Positions 26,983 to 36,302 of a stretch of 64,000 nt of DNA are shown here, in pieces. The stretch is from Yoonia sp. G8-12 (GTDB lineage: Bacteria > Pseudomonadota > Alphaproteobacteria > Rhodobacterales > Rhodobacteraceae). Every line of letters starts with the position of its first letter. The first letter of the stretch is position 1. The stretch is taken from assembly GCF_038443675.1 (NCBI RefSeq), contig NZ_CP151762.1, forward strand, positions 124,001-188,000, in the 5' to 3' direction. Below the pieces are notes generated by a model. That model was given only the letters and a program-made list of their open reading frames with translations. It had not been told where the DNA came from and made no database searches. Both the position numbers and the translations under genes were made by a program.

Positions 26983-29943
26983 ATGTGCGCCGAAACACCC
27001 GACTATAAACAAACCCTGAACCTGCCCCGCACCGATTTTCCCATGCGTGCCGGACTGCCCAAGCGCGAGCCTGAATGGCTGGAACGCTGGGCGCAGATCG
27101 GGGTCTACGACCGCCTGCGCGAAAAGGCTGAAGGGCGCAAACCCTTCACCCTCCACGATGGCCCGCCATACGCCAACGGGCATCTGCACATCGGCCACGC
27201 GCTGAACAAGATCCTGAAAGATATGGTCGTGCGCAGCCAGCAAATGATGGGCCGCGATGCCCGTTATGTGCCGGGCTGGGATTGTCACGGTCTGCCAATT
27301 GAATGGAAGATCGAGGAACAATACCGCGCCAAGGGTCGCGACAAAGATGATGTGAACGTTGTCGATTTCCGTCAGGAATGCCGCAAGTTCGCCGAAGGCT
27401 GGGTAGATATCCAGCGCGAGGAATTCAAGCGTCTCGGCATCACCGGCAACTGGGCCGACCCGTACCTGACGATGAATTTCCACGCCGAGCGCGTGATCGC
27501 CGAGGAATTCCAGAAATTCCTGATGAACGGCACGCTTTATCAAGGCTCCAAGCCCGTGATGTGGTCGCCGGTTGAAAAGACGGCATTGGCCGAGGCCGAG
27601 GTCGAATACCACGACCGCCAGACCGACGCGATCTGGGTGCGGTTCCCTGTGGTGCCCACCGATGAGGCGCTTGCGTTGCTGGATGAGGCAACTGATTTTG
27701 AAGGCACACTGTTTGAAATCGCCACGGACCTGCAGACAGCACAAGTGCTCATCTGGACCACAACTCCGTGGACCATCCCGCAAAACCGTGCAGTCTGTTT
27801 TGGCCCTAATATCGCTTACGGCCTTTATGAAGTGATCGGGCGCCCCGAGGAATGCTGGGCCACCATCGGCGAAAAGATGGTTGTGGCAGATGCGCTGGCC
27901 CAAGATGTCTTTGCCGCAGGCCGTCTGGAAGGCGACGAAATGATCCGTCGCATACGCGATGTTTCGACCGATGAGTTGTCGGCGCTGACGCTCGCCCACC
28001 CGCTGCGCGGGGCCGAGGGTGCGGGTGGCGAATGGGATTTCGACGTGCCCATGTTGCCTGGTGATCACGTGACCGATGACGCAGGTACCGGCTTTGTGCA
28101 CACAGCCCCCAGCCACGGCGACGATGACTATGCCATTGGTGTCAAGCACGGCTTGCCGATGACCTATAACATCCTTGATGACAGCAGCTACCGCCCTGAT
28201 CTGCCGTTCTTTGCAGGCGAAAGCATCCTGAAACCCAACGGCAAACCCGGTGGTGCCAACAAAGCTGTGATCGATAAATTGGTCCAAGTGGGCGCGCTTT
28301 TGGGCCGCAAACGGATCACGATCTCGGACGCGCATAGCTGGCGGTCCAAAGCCCCTGTCATCCGTCTGAACCGCCCGCAGTGGTTTGCCGCGATTGATAA
28401 GGCTGTCGGTGACGGCCAAGACGCCTATGGCACCACGATCCGCGAACGTGCGCTGCGGTCTATCGACGAACTGGTGACATGGACCCCAAAAACAGGCCGC
28501 AACCGCCTCTATTCCATGATCGAAGCGCGCCCTGACTGGGTGCTCTCTCGTCAACGCGCATGGGGTGTGCCGCTGACCTGTTTCGTCAAGAAAGACACGC
28601 AGCCATCCGACCCAGACTACCTGTTGCGCAATAAGGCCGTGAACGTCCGTGTGCTGCAAGCGTTTGAAGAAGAAGGTGCCGATGCCTGGTACAAGGAAGG
28701 CGCGAAAGAGCGGTTCCTTGGCAATGACGTGAACCACGACGACTATGTGCAGGTGTTCGATATTCTGGACGTGTGGTTCGACAGTGGTTCGACCCATTCT
28801 TTCGTGCTGCGCGACCGTCCAGATGGTTCCGAGGACGGCATGGCCGATCTCTACCTCGAAGGCACCGACCAGCACCGCGGCTGGTTCCATTCCTCGATGT
28901 TGCAGGCCTGCGGCACGATGGGCCACGCGCCTTATCGCGGTGTGCTGACGCACGGATTTACGCTGGACCAGAAGGGCATGAAGATGTCCAAATCCATCGG
29001 CAACACCATCGCACCTGAACAGGTAGTCAACCAGTATGGCGCGGATATACTGCGGCTTTGGGTGGCGCAGTCCGACTATACGGCTGATTTGCGCATCGGT
29101 GATGAAATCCTCAAAGGGGTTGCAGACAGCTATCGCCGCCTGCGCAACACGATGCGGTACATGCTGGGCTCATTGGCCGATTTCAGTGAAGCTGACCGGA
29201 TCGCACCTGCCGAGATGCCCGAGCTTGAACGCTGGGTCCTGCACCGTTTGGCGGAACTGGATACCCAAGTGCGCGAAGGTTATGCACGCTATGATTTCCA
29301 AGGCGTGTTCCAAGCGGTGTTCACCTTTGCGACCGTCGAACTTTCGGCCTTCTACTTTGATATCCGCAAGGACGCGCTTTACTGCGATGGCGACACGACC
29401 CGCCGCCGTGCCGCACGCACTGTGCTGGATATCCTGTTCCACCGCCTGACCAAATGGTTAGCTCCGATGCTGACCTTCACGATGGAAGAGGTCTGGCTGG
29501 AACGGTTTGGCGCTGCGGACAGCTCGGTCCATCTTGAGGACTTTGCTGAAACGCCTGCCGATTGGCGTGACGATGCGCTTGCTGCGAAATGGGCCGAGGT
29601 GCGCAAGGTCCGCCGTGTCGTCACCGGCGCGTTGGAGGTTGAACGTACGGCAAAAGTGATCGGTGCATCGCTGGAAGCGGCCCCGACCGTCTATGTCAGC
29701 GCGGACACTGCCAAGCTGCTTGAAACCGTCACCTTCGATGATCTTTGCATCACATCGGGCATCGTCGTTTCCACCGAAGACGCACCCGAGGGTGCATTCA
29801 CGCTGGACGAAGTGGCGAATGTCGCGGTGGTCTTTGGCCGTGCGGAAGGCGAGAAATGCCAACGTTGCTGGAAGATCCTGCCGGATGTCGGCACCCACGC
29901 CCATGCCGGTGTCTGCGGTCGCTGTAACGAAGCGCTTGGCTAA
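26983..29943 (+). CDS. ileS: Isoleucyl-tRNA synthetase
   Basis: This class Ia synthetase of 986 residues charges tRNA-Ile. The HIGH box is at residues 69-72 within GPPYANGHLHIGHAL, the KMSKS loop is in KGMKMSKSIGNTI, the editing (CP1) domain contains LIWTTTPWTIPQN, and a C-terminal zinc finger has the cysteine pairs CQRCW and CGRCN. Length and termini are as expected. Its TAA overlaps the ATG of the thioesterase gene, so ileS leads a three-gene unit with the thioesterase and ogt. Confidence 0.98.
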   Translation: MCAETPDYKQTLNLPRTDFPMRAGLPKREPEWLERWAQIGVYDRLREKAEGRKPFTLHDGPPYANGHLHIGHALNKILKDMVVRSQQMMGRDARYVPGWDCHGLPIEWKIEEQYRAKGRDKDDVNVVDFRQECRKFAEGWVDIQREEFKRLGITGNWADPYLTMNFHAERVIAEEFQKFLMNGTLYQGSKPVMWSPVEKTALAEAEVEYHDRQTDAIWVRFPVVPTDEALALLDEATDFEGTLFEIATDLQTAQVLIWTTTPWTIPQNRAVCFGPNIAYGLYEVIGRPEECWATIGEKMVVADALAQDVFAAGRLEGDEMIRRIRDVSTDELSALTLAHPLRGAEGAGGEWDFDVPMLPGDHVTDDAGTGFVHTAPSHGDDDYAIGVKHGLPMTYNILDDSSYRPDLPFFAGESILKPNGKPGGANKAVIDKLVQVGALLGRKRITISDAHSWRSKAPVIRLNRPQWFAAIDKAVGDGQDAYGTTIRERALRSIDELVTWTPKTGRNRLYSMIEARPDWVLSRQRAWGVPLTCFVKKDTQPSDPDYLLRNKAVNVRVLQAFEEEGADAWYKEGAKERFLGNDVNHDDYVQVFDILDVWFDSGSTHSFVLRDRPDGSEDGMADLYLEGTDQHRGWFHSSMLQACGTMGHAPYRGVLTHGFTLDQKGMKMSKSIGNTIAPEQVVNQYGADILRLWVAQSDYTADLRIGDEILKGVADSYRRLRNTMRYMLGSLADFSEADRIAPAEMPELERWVLHRLAELDTQVREGYARYDFQGVFQAVFTFATVELSAFYFDIRKDALYCDGDTTRRRAARTVLDILFHRLTKWLAPMLTFTMEEVWLERFGAADSSVHLEDFAETPADWRDDALAAKWAEVRKVRRVVTGALEVERTAKVIGASLEAAPTVYVSADTAKLLETVTFDDLCITSGIVVSTEDAPEGAFTLDEVANVAVVFGRAEGEKCQRCWKILPDVGTHAHAGVCGRCNEALG

Positions 29944-30380
29944 TGGAATATGGTGATCCCCAATCTGTTGCACGCATGCGGGCGGATTTCGACCGTCAGG
30001 GTGCAATGCAGACTATGGGGATCACCGTCGCGGATGTGGCACCGGGGCGTGTGATCCTGCAAATGCCGTTCAATCCCGCGTTTTCCCAGCATCACGGTTT
30101 TGTTCACGCCGGAACGATCACATCGGGCATGGATAGCGCCTGCGGCTTTGCCGCACTGACCTTGATGGACGCGGAGAGCGAAGTGCTGACCGTGGAATTT
30201 AAATGCAGCTTTATGGCCCCCGCAAAGGGGCAGTCGTTCCGGTTTGAAGGCAATGTGATCAAATCGGGCCGCACCCTGACCTTCACCGAAGGCCGTGCCA
30301 TCGCGATCGACGGAACGCAGGAAAAGACCATCGCCACGATCACGGCCACCATGATGGCGGTGCGCGGTCTTAAGCCGTGA
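29943..30380 (+). CDS. PaaI-family hotdog thioesterase
   Basis: The 145-residue product has the single hotdog fold of PaaI/YigI thioesterases, with HHGFVHAGTITSGMDSACG carrying the conserved helix and acidic residue, and VEFKCSFMAPAKG. Enzymes of this type hydrolyse acyl- or phenylacetyl-CoA esters. It starts one base inside the ileS stop (TAATG) and ends overlapping the ogt start by 4 bp. No specific substrate can be given. Confidence 0.87.
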   Translation: MEYGDPQSVARMRADFDRQGAMQTMGITVADVAPGRVILQMPFNPAFSQHHGFVHAGTITSGMDSACGFAALTLMDAESEVLTVEFKCSFMAPAKGQSFRFEGNVIKSGRTLTFTEGRAIAIDGTQEKTIATITATMMAVRGLKP

Positions 30381-30826
30381 TTTGCGCCAATTCGCCAGTA
30401 GGCGCGTTGGGGGCAGATGCCGTCGATGGTGCTGTGACGGCATTGCATTGGGGCCGCGACGGTACGCTGACCGAAGGGCCGCTATACCAGCAGATGGCGG
30501 ATGAACTTGCCGCTTACTTTGCAGGCACGCTCCGGCAATTCCGCACGCCAGTAGCCCCGCGTGGCAGCGCGTTTCAACAGCGCTTTTATGCAGCGCTCTG
30601 CGCAATACCCTACGGCGAGACGCGCACTTATGGTGATCTGGCCAAAGCGCTTGATGTATCCGCACAAGCCGTAGGGCAGGCCTGTGGGGCAAATCCGATT
30701 GCCATCATAATCCCGTGTCACCGCGTCTTGGCGGCCAATGGGTTGGGCGGATATTCCGGCGCAGGCGGCGTTGATGCAAAAGTCGCCTTGCTGCGACTGG
30801 AAGGGGCCGCAGGCCTTTTGATCTAG
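30377..30826 (+). CDS. ogt: Methylated-DNA-[protein]-cysteine S-methyltransferase
   Basis: The 149-residue product repairs O6-alkylguanine by transferring the alkyl group to its own cysteine. The active site is in IIIPCHRVLAANGLGGYSG, and the DNA-recognition helix is in IPYGETRTYGDLAKALDVSAQAVGQACGANP. It lacks the N-terminal Ada zinc domain, so it is the Ogt/AGT type. The start is a GTG overlapping the thioesterase stop (GTGA). Its stop overlaps the end of the convergent pcs gene by 4 bp. Confidence 0.94.
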   Translation: MICANSPVGALGADAVDGAVTALHWGRDGTLTEGPLYQQMADELAAYFAGTLRQFRTPVAPRGSAFQQRFYAALCAIPYGETRTYGDLAKALDVSAQAVGQACGANPIAIIIPCHRVLAANGLGGYSGAGGVDAKVALLRLEGAAGLLI

Positions 30827-31521
30827 GCGGGTTGACGCTCTGGGATGACCTGCTGGGCGACGCCTGCAAAAAGCAGATAAACCGACGTGAGCACCAGCCC
30901 CCAATGCGCCCAGCTGTTGGGGTAGAAATCGACCCAAGCAGCCCAGCCCGCGAAGAATGTCCACCCCAATGCCATCGGCAAGGTGACCACCCGCCAACGC
31001 TCGGTCCGGACTGGATGGACGAATTTCAGCGGCGCAAACATCGTGATGGCAAGACTGCCGACCAACACAAGCGATACCCAGAAATTGGGTTGCAGTGCAA
31101 AGATGACCAGCACCAGCATGTTCCAGCATCCGGGAAAGCCAGAGAAGGAATTATCTTTGGTTTTCATGCGCGTATCGGCGAAATACATTGCCGAGGCGAA
31201 GGTGATGATGATGATTGCGAACCAGCCAGTCCAGCCAGGCAGAAGGCCCGATTTAAAGAGCGCATAGGCGGGCACAAAGACATAGGTCAAATAGTCGATG
31301 ATCAGATCAAGCAACACTCCGTCAAAGGCGGGTGAATTGGTTTTGACGTCATATTTGCGCGCCAATGGCCCATCAATGCCATCAACGGCAAAAGCCACGA
31401 CCAGCCAGAGAAACATCAGGCTCCATTGTTCCTCGACGGCGGCCAGCATTGCCAGCATGGCGAAAACAGCACCAGTGGCCGTGAGTAGATGAACAAGGAG
31501 AGCTTTTGCGCGAAGTGTCAT
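30823..31521 (-). CDS. pcs: Phosphatidylcholine synthase (CDP-diacylglycerol:choline)
   Basis: A 232-residue integral membrane enzyme with about seven hydrophobic helices and the CDP-alcohol phosphotransferase signature DGIDGPLARKY ... FDGVLLDLIIDYL. The family condenses CDP-diacylglycerol with choline to make phosphatidylcholine directly, a one-step route found mainly in alphaproteobacteria. The long size and the LIIDYLTYVF segment favour Pcs over phosphatidylglycerophosphate synthase. It is convergent with ogt and has no obvious operon partner. Confidence 0.9.
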   Translation of the reverse strand: MTLRAKALLVHLLTATGAVFAMLAMLAAVEEQWSLMFLWLVVAFAVDGIDGPLARKYDVKTNSPAFDGVLLDLIIDYLTYVFVPAYALFKSGLLPGWTGWFAIIIITFASAMYFADTRMKTKDNSFSGFPGCWNMLVLVIFALQPNFWVSLVLVGSLAITMFAPLKFVHPVRTERWRVVTLPMALGWTFFAGWAAWVDFYPNSWAHWGLVLTSVYLLFAGVAQQVIPERQPA

Positions 31522-31563
31522 GTGACCGTCATGGGGGAAAATAGGTGAAGGGGCAACCTGTTG

Positions 31564-32478
31564 TCAGGCCTTTGGATGCGCCTTTTCATAAACAGACATC
31601 AAGTGGGCGGCATCGACCGCAGTGTAGGCCTGTGTGGTCGAAAGAGAGGCGTGGCCCAAAAGCTCTTGGATGGTGCGCAGATCGCCACCTGCGGCCAGAA
31701 GATGCGTGGCAAAGGAATGGCGCATCGCATGGGGCGTGGCTGTTGCGGGCAGGCCCAGTTGCAGGCGGGCCTTTTCCATCACTTTCTGGATCGCACGCGG
31801 CGAAAGAATACCGCCACGGGTCGCCCGAAAAATCGGGGCGTCGTCGGCGACGGAATAGGGGCACAGCCGCAGATAGGCATCTACAGCATCGCGGGCAGGC
31901 ACAATAACGGGAACAATCCGTTCCTTGTTACCTTTGCCAACGATCCGCAACACATCGGGCAGAGGCACGTCGCTGCCGGTAAGGCCTAACGCCTCGGATA
32001 TCCGCAACCCACAGCCATAAAGCAGCGTAACAACGGCCGCGTCACGCGCCGCGATCCAAGGATCATTTGATTGCAATTCGACAGTGTCGATCATTTCGGA
32101 TGCGGCATCAATCTCAAGCGGGCGGGGCAGTTTACGTTGGAACTTGGGGGCGCGGGTGGACAGGACGGCGGTGGGTTCAAACCCTTCGCGTTCGGCCAGC
32201 CAGCGGTAAAAGGACTTCACCGCCGACAAGGACCGCGCCAGCGAGCGTGCGCCAACACCGCGGCCCCGTTCATGAGCCATCCACGCGCGCATGTCGCGGA
32301 TGGTGACGCGGGCGATGGGGGCAAGGCCTTGGCTGCCGCCATTGTGCAGGGTCATGAAGGCCAGAAAGCCAAGCACATCGGTCTGATAGGCCTTCAACGT
32401 GTTCTCGGCTGCCCCCGCCAGCGCGCGCTGGCCCGCGAGCCAGGCGCCCAAAGCATCTGATAACGCAGGCGCGATCAT
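31564..32478 (-). CDS. xerC: Tyrosine recombinase XerC
   Basis: The 304-residue product has an N-terminal SAM-like core-binding domain (LSDALGAWLAGQRALAGAAENTLKAYQTDV) and the catalytic domain with Arg in GCGLRISEALGL, HxxR in HAMRHSFATHLLAAGGDLRTIQELLGH and the nucleophile in STTQAYTAVD. It resolves chromosome dimers with XerD at dif. The ATG at 32478 lies just after the DUF484 stop; the longer in-frame extension would run into that gene. Coupling of DUF484 with xerC is the conserved arrangement in proteobacteria. Confidence 0.94.
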   Translation of the reverse strand: MIAPALSDALGAWLAGQRALAGAAENTLKAYQTDVLGFLAFMTLHNGGSQGLAPIARVTIRDMRAWMAHERGRGVGARSLARSLSAVKSFYRWLAEREGFEPTAVLSTRAPKFQRKLPRPLEIDAASEMIDTVELQSNDPWIAARDAAVVTLLYGCGLRISEALGLTGSDVPLPDVLRIVGKGNKERIVPVIVPARDAVDAYLRLCPYSVADDAPIFRATRGGILSPRAIQKVMEKARLQLGLPATATPHAMRHSFATHLLAAGGDLRTIQELLGHASLSTTQAYTAVDAAHLMSVYEKAHPKA

Positions 32479-32482
32479 CCCG

Positions 32483-33178
32483 TCAGGCCAGCCAGCGCCG
32501 GACAACCCGTTCAAAGACGCCAACAAAGAAGGTCAGCAGGTCGGTGCCCTGTTGCGGGGTGAATTGCTGGGGATCTTCGCTGCCCATGACCAGCATGGCG
32601 GGCAGGCGGTCAGGCCCCAAATCGACTTTCAGGCAGGCCTCGGATTTGATGTATTCCGCGCGTGGGCCGTAAAGGCTACCACCGACTTTGTGAAATTCAC
32701 GCAAGGTGATCTGGCGGGCGGGCATATTGCGGCCAAGGGTGATGTAGCCATCGACATAACCTTCGGGCATGATCGAAATTGCAGCGCCTGCATTGCTTTG
32801 TGTGTCTTGCAGGTTGCTTTCCAGCACCAGCCGTACCGCATCAACACGCAAAATATCAGCGACTTCGCCGGACAGATCCGCGAGAAAGCGTTCAAAGGTG
32901 CTCGCGTCCAACATGCGCAGGATCGCGCGGTGAATTTGATTGGTGCCTGCAAGGTTGTCATAGGCAGCCGCAATGACATTGCGGTGGGTATCTTCAAGAC
33001 GGTCAAAACGTGCTTCGAGCCGGTCCATCGCAACCGAGCGGAGATCGACGATATTGCCTGCGTTCTGGTCTGCGTTTGCACCAACAAGGGCGCGCATCAC
33101 GTCAGCGTCTTCCAAAAGAACGTCGGGGTTTGCGATGATCTTCTCACGAAGGTCATCGGCCATCAGTGTTTTATTCAT
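32483..33178 (-). CDS. DUF484 family protein (GAF-like)
   Basis: The 231-residue product belongs to DUF484, a GAF-related family of unknown function usually encoded before xerC. The N terminus contains a helical segment (LREKIIANPDVLLEDADVMRALV) and a coiled-coil-like stretch (RLEARFDRLEDTHRNVIAAA), and the core has LGRNMPARQITLREFHKVGGSLYG. It ends 4 bp before xerC, so the two are cotranscribed. Confidence 0.88.
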   Translation of the reverse strand: MNKTLMADDLREKIIANPDVLLEDADVMRALVGANADQNAGNIVDLRSVAMDRLEARFDRLEDTHRNVIAAAYDNLAGTNQIHRAILRMLDASTFERFLADLSGEVADILRVDAVRLVLESNLQDTQSNAGAAISIMPEGYVDGYITLGRNMPARQITLREFHKVGGSLYGPRAEYIKSEACLKVDLGPDRLPAMLVMGSEDPQQFTPQQGTDLLTFFVGVFERVVRRWLA

Positions 33179-33287
33179 GAGCCTGCTCTGCTTTGTTTTT
33201 TGTCAAGTTAGCAGAGGGTTGGGTGGCTTGTCGCAGGGTTTTTGCGCACAAGTCACGGGGCGTGGCACTTTTGCCCTAGTTTGCCAA

Positions 33288-33317
33288 AGGTAAGGTGGAT
33301 CAAGATCCACCTTACCT
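33288..33317 (-). terminator. Perfect 14-bp inverted repeat after the aldolase gene
   Basis: AGGTAAGGTGGATC, two bases, then its exact reverse complement. Read on the minus strand it sits 10 bp after the stop of the transaldolase-like gene and would form a very stable hairpin. There is no T-run on either side, so it may be an mRNA-stabilising or Rho-assisted structure and not a classic intrinsic terminator. Confidence 0.6.
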
Positions 33318-33326
33318 GATACAACT

Positions 33327-33980
33327 CTACAGAATTTTGATGCCGGCTTTGGCAACATCCGCCATGAACCCGTCCAGACCTTTGTCGGTCAGCACATGGT
33401 TCGCCATCGCCTTGATCACGCTGGGTGGTGCTGTTGCCACATCTGCACCGATCTTGGCACATTCGCTCATGTGGTTTGCAGACCGGATAGAGGCGGCAAG
33501 GATGTTCGTCTCGAACCCGTAGTTGTCATAGATCGTGCGGATATCCTCGATCAGTTCCAGACCGTCCATGTTCAGATCATCCAGACGCCCGATGAAGGGG
33601 CTGATAAAGGTCGCACCGGCCTTTGCCGCCAACAGCGCTTGGTTGGCCGAGAAACAGAGTGTCACGTTTACCATGATCCCGTCGTCCGACAATGTCTTAC
33701 AGGTTTTTAGCCCGGCCCATGTCAGTGGCACTTTCACCGCGATATTGTCGGCGATTTTTGCCAGCTTGCGGCCCTCGGCCAGCATGGTTTCGGCGTCCAA
33801 TGCGACAACCTCGGCGGACACAGGGCCAGTGACGATTGAGCAGATTTCTTTGGTGACTTCCAAAATGTCACGGCCCGACTTCGCGATCAGCGAGGGGTTC
33901 GTTGTGACCCCGTCAACCATCCCAAGGTCATTGAGTTCTTTAATCTGGTCGATCTCGGCGGTATCTACGAAAAACTTCAT
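33327..33980 (-). CDS. fsa: Fructose-6-phosphate aldolase / transaldolase (TalC type)
   Basis: This 217-residue protein is the short transaldolase form. MKFFVDTAEIDQIKELNDLGMVDGVTTNPSLIAKS is the standard N terminus, the Schiff-base lysine lies in NIAVKVPLTWAGLK, and VTLCFSANQALLAAKAGATFISPFIGRLDD is the diagnostic central segment. Members act either as fructose-6-phosphate aldolase or as transaldolase, which sequence alone does not resolve here. The ATG at 33980 matches the family; 14 further upstream codons are unlikely to be translated. It diverges from priA across about 83 bp. Confidence 0.9.
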   Translation of the reverse strand: MKFFVDTAEIDQIKELNDLGMVDGVTTNPSLIAKSGRDILEVTKEICSIVTGPVSAEVVALDAETMLAEGRKLAKIADNIAVKVPLTWAGLKTCKTLSDDGIMVNVTLCFSANQALLAAKAGATFISPFIGRLDDLNMDGLELIEDIRTIYDNYGFETNILAASIRSANHMSECAKIGADVATAPPSVIKAMANHVLTDKGLDGFMADVAKAGIKIL

Positions 33981-34063
33981 CTGTTCACTCCAAAGCAGGG
34001 TTGGTGTTTGATGATGCAGCATTTACCTGATCTGCAAGGCGGCGGAAACCCTCAAAGGCGGAT

Positions 34064-36256
34064 ATGACCGATAGCTTTTTCCATGAAGGTGATCTTGTTG
34101 GTGTGTTGACGGCGCAACCGCTTGACCGCCTGCTCGACTACAAAGCGCCCGAGGGCGGCTGCCATTTGGGTGCATTTGTCGAGGTGCCGCTGGGGCCCCG
34201 CAAGGTGCTGGGTGTTGTCTGGGGGGCGGGCAAGGGCGACTATGACCGTGCCAAGATCCGTTCTGTGATCCGCGTGCTGGATGTGGCCCCCATGCGCGAA
34301 GAGATGCGCGTGTTTTTGACCCGTGCCGCCGATTATACCCTGACCCCGCTGACCGCGATGCTGCGTCTTGCGACCCGCGCGCCGGGGTTGGGCGAGGCGC
34401 AATCCATGCGTAAGATTTACCGTCTGGGCGATCAGACACCTGACCGCATGACCGATGCCCGCGAAAAGGTGCTGGGGGTGTTGCGTGATTATGGTGGGCT
34501 GTCGTTCACCTTGAGCGAAGTAGCCGAGATGGCGGGGGTGGGCACGTCGGTGGTTAAGGGCTTGGTCAAGCTCGGGGCTGTTTCGGAAGAAGAGGCCCCG
34601 CGCGATGTGCCCTATCCGCAGCTTGATCCTGATTATGGCGGCAAAGAGTTGAGCGCGGATCAGGCGGCAGGGGCCGAGACCCTGCGCGCGGCGTTGCGCA
34701 GTGACAGCTATGGCACGACCTTGCTGAAAGGCGTGACCGGATCAGGCAAGACGGAAGTCTATCTTGAAGCGGTTGCGGAATGTCAGCGCATGGGCCGTCA
34801 GGCGCTGGTGTTGCTGCCGGAAATTGCGCTGTCGGGTGAATTCATCAACCGCGTTGAGGCCCGCTTTGGGATGAAGCCTGCCGAATGGCATTCCGGTGTC
34901 ACCATGACCGAGCGTCGCCGCTGTTGGCGGATGGTCGGCCAGGGTGATGCGCAATTGGTGGTTGGCGCGCGTTCGGCGCTGTTTTTGCCCTATCGGAACC
35001 TTGGGCTGATCGTGGTCGATGAAGAACATGACACGTCCTACAAACAAGAGGACGGCGTGCTGTATAACGCGCGTGACATGGCCGTGCTGCGCGCCGCGAT
35101 CAATGGCGCGCAGGTGGTGCTGGCCTCGGCCACCCCAAGCTTGGAGAGCTGGGCCAACGTTGAGGCGGGCAAATATACACGGCTTGAGCTGACCTCGCGG
35201 TTTGGTGCGGCGGTCATGCCCAAGATGGCGGCAATTGATATGCGGGTTGAGGATATGCCGGGCGGGACCTGGGTTTCACCCACCCTACGGGGCGCGATCC
35301 AGAAGCGGTTGGAAAAGGGAGAGCAATCGCTGATTTTTCTCAACCGGCGCGGCTATGCGCCAATCACGCTGTGCCGGGCCTGCGGGCACCAGATCGGCTG
35401 CGATCACTGCGATGCGCGAATGGTGGAGCATCGGTTTCTAAAGCGGCTGATGTGTCACCAATGCGGCGAGACAAAACCGCTGCCTACGCAATGTCCGAGC
35501 TGCCATGCCGAGGATCGGTTGAGTGCTGTCGGCCCCGGTGTTGAGCGGATGGGCGAAGAGGTGACAGCGCTGTTTCCGGATGCGCGCATTGCTGTGTTGT
35601 CCTCTGATCTTTATGGATCGGCTCGCGCGATGAAGGCACATATTGAACAGATCGCCCAAGGTGGCACGGATATTATCATTGGCACACAGTTGGTTGCCAA
35701 AGGGCATAACTTTCCGCTGCTCACACTGGTCGGTGTGATTGATGCCGACCTTGGCCTGCAAGGATCAGACCTGCGCGCGGCGGAACGGACGTTTCAATTG
35801 ATGCGCCAAGTCGCGGGCCGGGCGGGGCGGGCAGAGACGCCGGGCGAGGCGCTGTTGCAGACCTACCAGCCAGAGCACGCGGTCATCCAGTCCATTTTGG
35901 CGGGGGACGAGGAAAGTTTCTGGGCGGCCGAAGCCGCAGAGCGCAAAGCGGCAGGCGTGCCGCCTTATGGCCGGATGGCAGGCATCATCCTGAGCAGCCC
36001 GAACGTGCAAGAGGTCTTTGATCTGGGGGCGGAAATGGCGCGGATGGACGGGCCATTGCGCCAGATCGGGGCGCAGGTCTTTGGCCCCGCGCCAGCGCCT
36101 ATTGCGCGGGTCCGCGGGCGTCATCGGGTGCGGTTACTGGTAAAGGCTGATAAGTCCGCCCCGCTACAGCAGGCGCTTGCCAAATGGGCGGGGCAGTTTC
36201 GTTTGCCTGCAAACCTGCGCATGGCCATCGATATTGACCCGCAGAGTTTTTACTAG
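34064..36256 (+). CDS. priA: Primosomal protein N' (PriA helicase)
   Basis: The 730-residue product restarts stalled replication forks by loading the replisome. Visible parts are the N-terminal 3'BD domain (VLTAQPLDRLLDYKAPEG), Walker A GVTGSGKTEVYLEA, the DEEH box VVDEEHDTSYKQEDG, the zinc module with CRACGHQIGCDHCDARM and CHQCG ... CPSCH, and helicase motifs VAKGHNFPLLTLVGVIDAD and MRQVAGRAGRAE. All eight zinc-binding cysteines are present. A short GC hairpin with T-run follows the stop at about 36267-36286. Confidence 0.96.
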   Translation: MTDSFFHEGDLVGVLTAQPLDRLLDYKAPEGGCHLGAFVEVPLGPRKVLGVVWGAGKGDYDRAKIRSVIRVLDVAPMREEMRVFLTRAADYTLTPLTAMLRLATRAPGLGEAQSMRKIYRLGDQTPDRMTDAREKVLGVLRDYGGLSFTLSEVAEMAGVGTSVVKGLVKLGAVSEEEAPRDVPYPQLDPDYGGKELSADQAAGAETLRAALRSDSYGTTLLKGVTGSGKTEVYLEAVAECQRMGRQALVLLPEIALSGEFINRVEARFGMKPAEWHSGVTMTERRRCWRMVGQGDAQLVVGARSALFLPYRNLGLIVVDEEHDTSYKQEDGVLYNARDMAVLRAAINGAQVVLASATPSLESWANVEAGKYTRLELTSRFGAAVMPKMAAIDMRVEDMPGGTWVSPTLRGAIQKRLEKGEQSLIFLNRRGYAPITLCRACGHQIGCDHCDARMVEHRFLKRLMCHQCGETKPLPTQCPSCHAEDRLSAVGPGVERMGEEVTALFPDARIAVLSSDLYGSARAMKAHIEQIAQGGTDIIIGTQLVAKGHNFPLLTLVGVIDADLGLQGSDLRAAERTFQLMRQVAGRAGRAETPGEALLQTYQPEHAVIQSILAGDEESFWAAEAAERKAAGVPPYGRMAGIILSSPNVQEVFDLGAEMARMDGPLRQIGAQVFGPAPAPIARVRGRHRVRLLVKADKSAPLQQALAKWAGQFRLPANLRMAIDIDPQSFY

Positions 36257-36266
36257 CGCGTCGGAG

Positions 36267-36300
36267 CCTCCGGCGGGAGTTTTTAGGGCAAGATGATAAG
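36267..36300 (+). repeat. CCTCCGGCGGGAGTTTTT element, copy 1
   Basis: A short hairpin (CTCC-GGCG-GGAG) followed by TTTTT and then GGGCAAGATGAT lies 11 bp after the priA stop. The same string, including the GCAAGATGAT tail, recurs at 45911-45945. The stem plus T-run fits a minimal intrinsic terminator, and the conserved tail suggests that it belongs to a dispersed element. Confidence 0.6.
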
Positions 36301-36302
36301 CG

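Noticed and set aside
26374..28953. 859-codon minus-strand open frame opposite ileS
   Set aside because: It lies entirely opposite the extensin-like gene and ileS and has no domain or start signal; high GC gives long shadow frames here.
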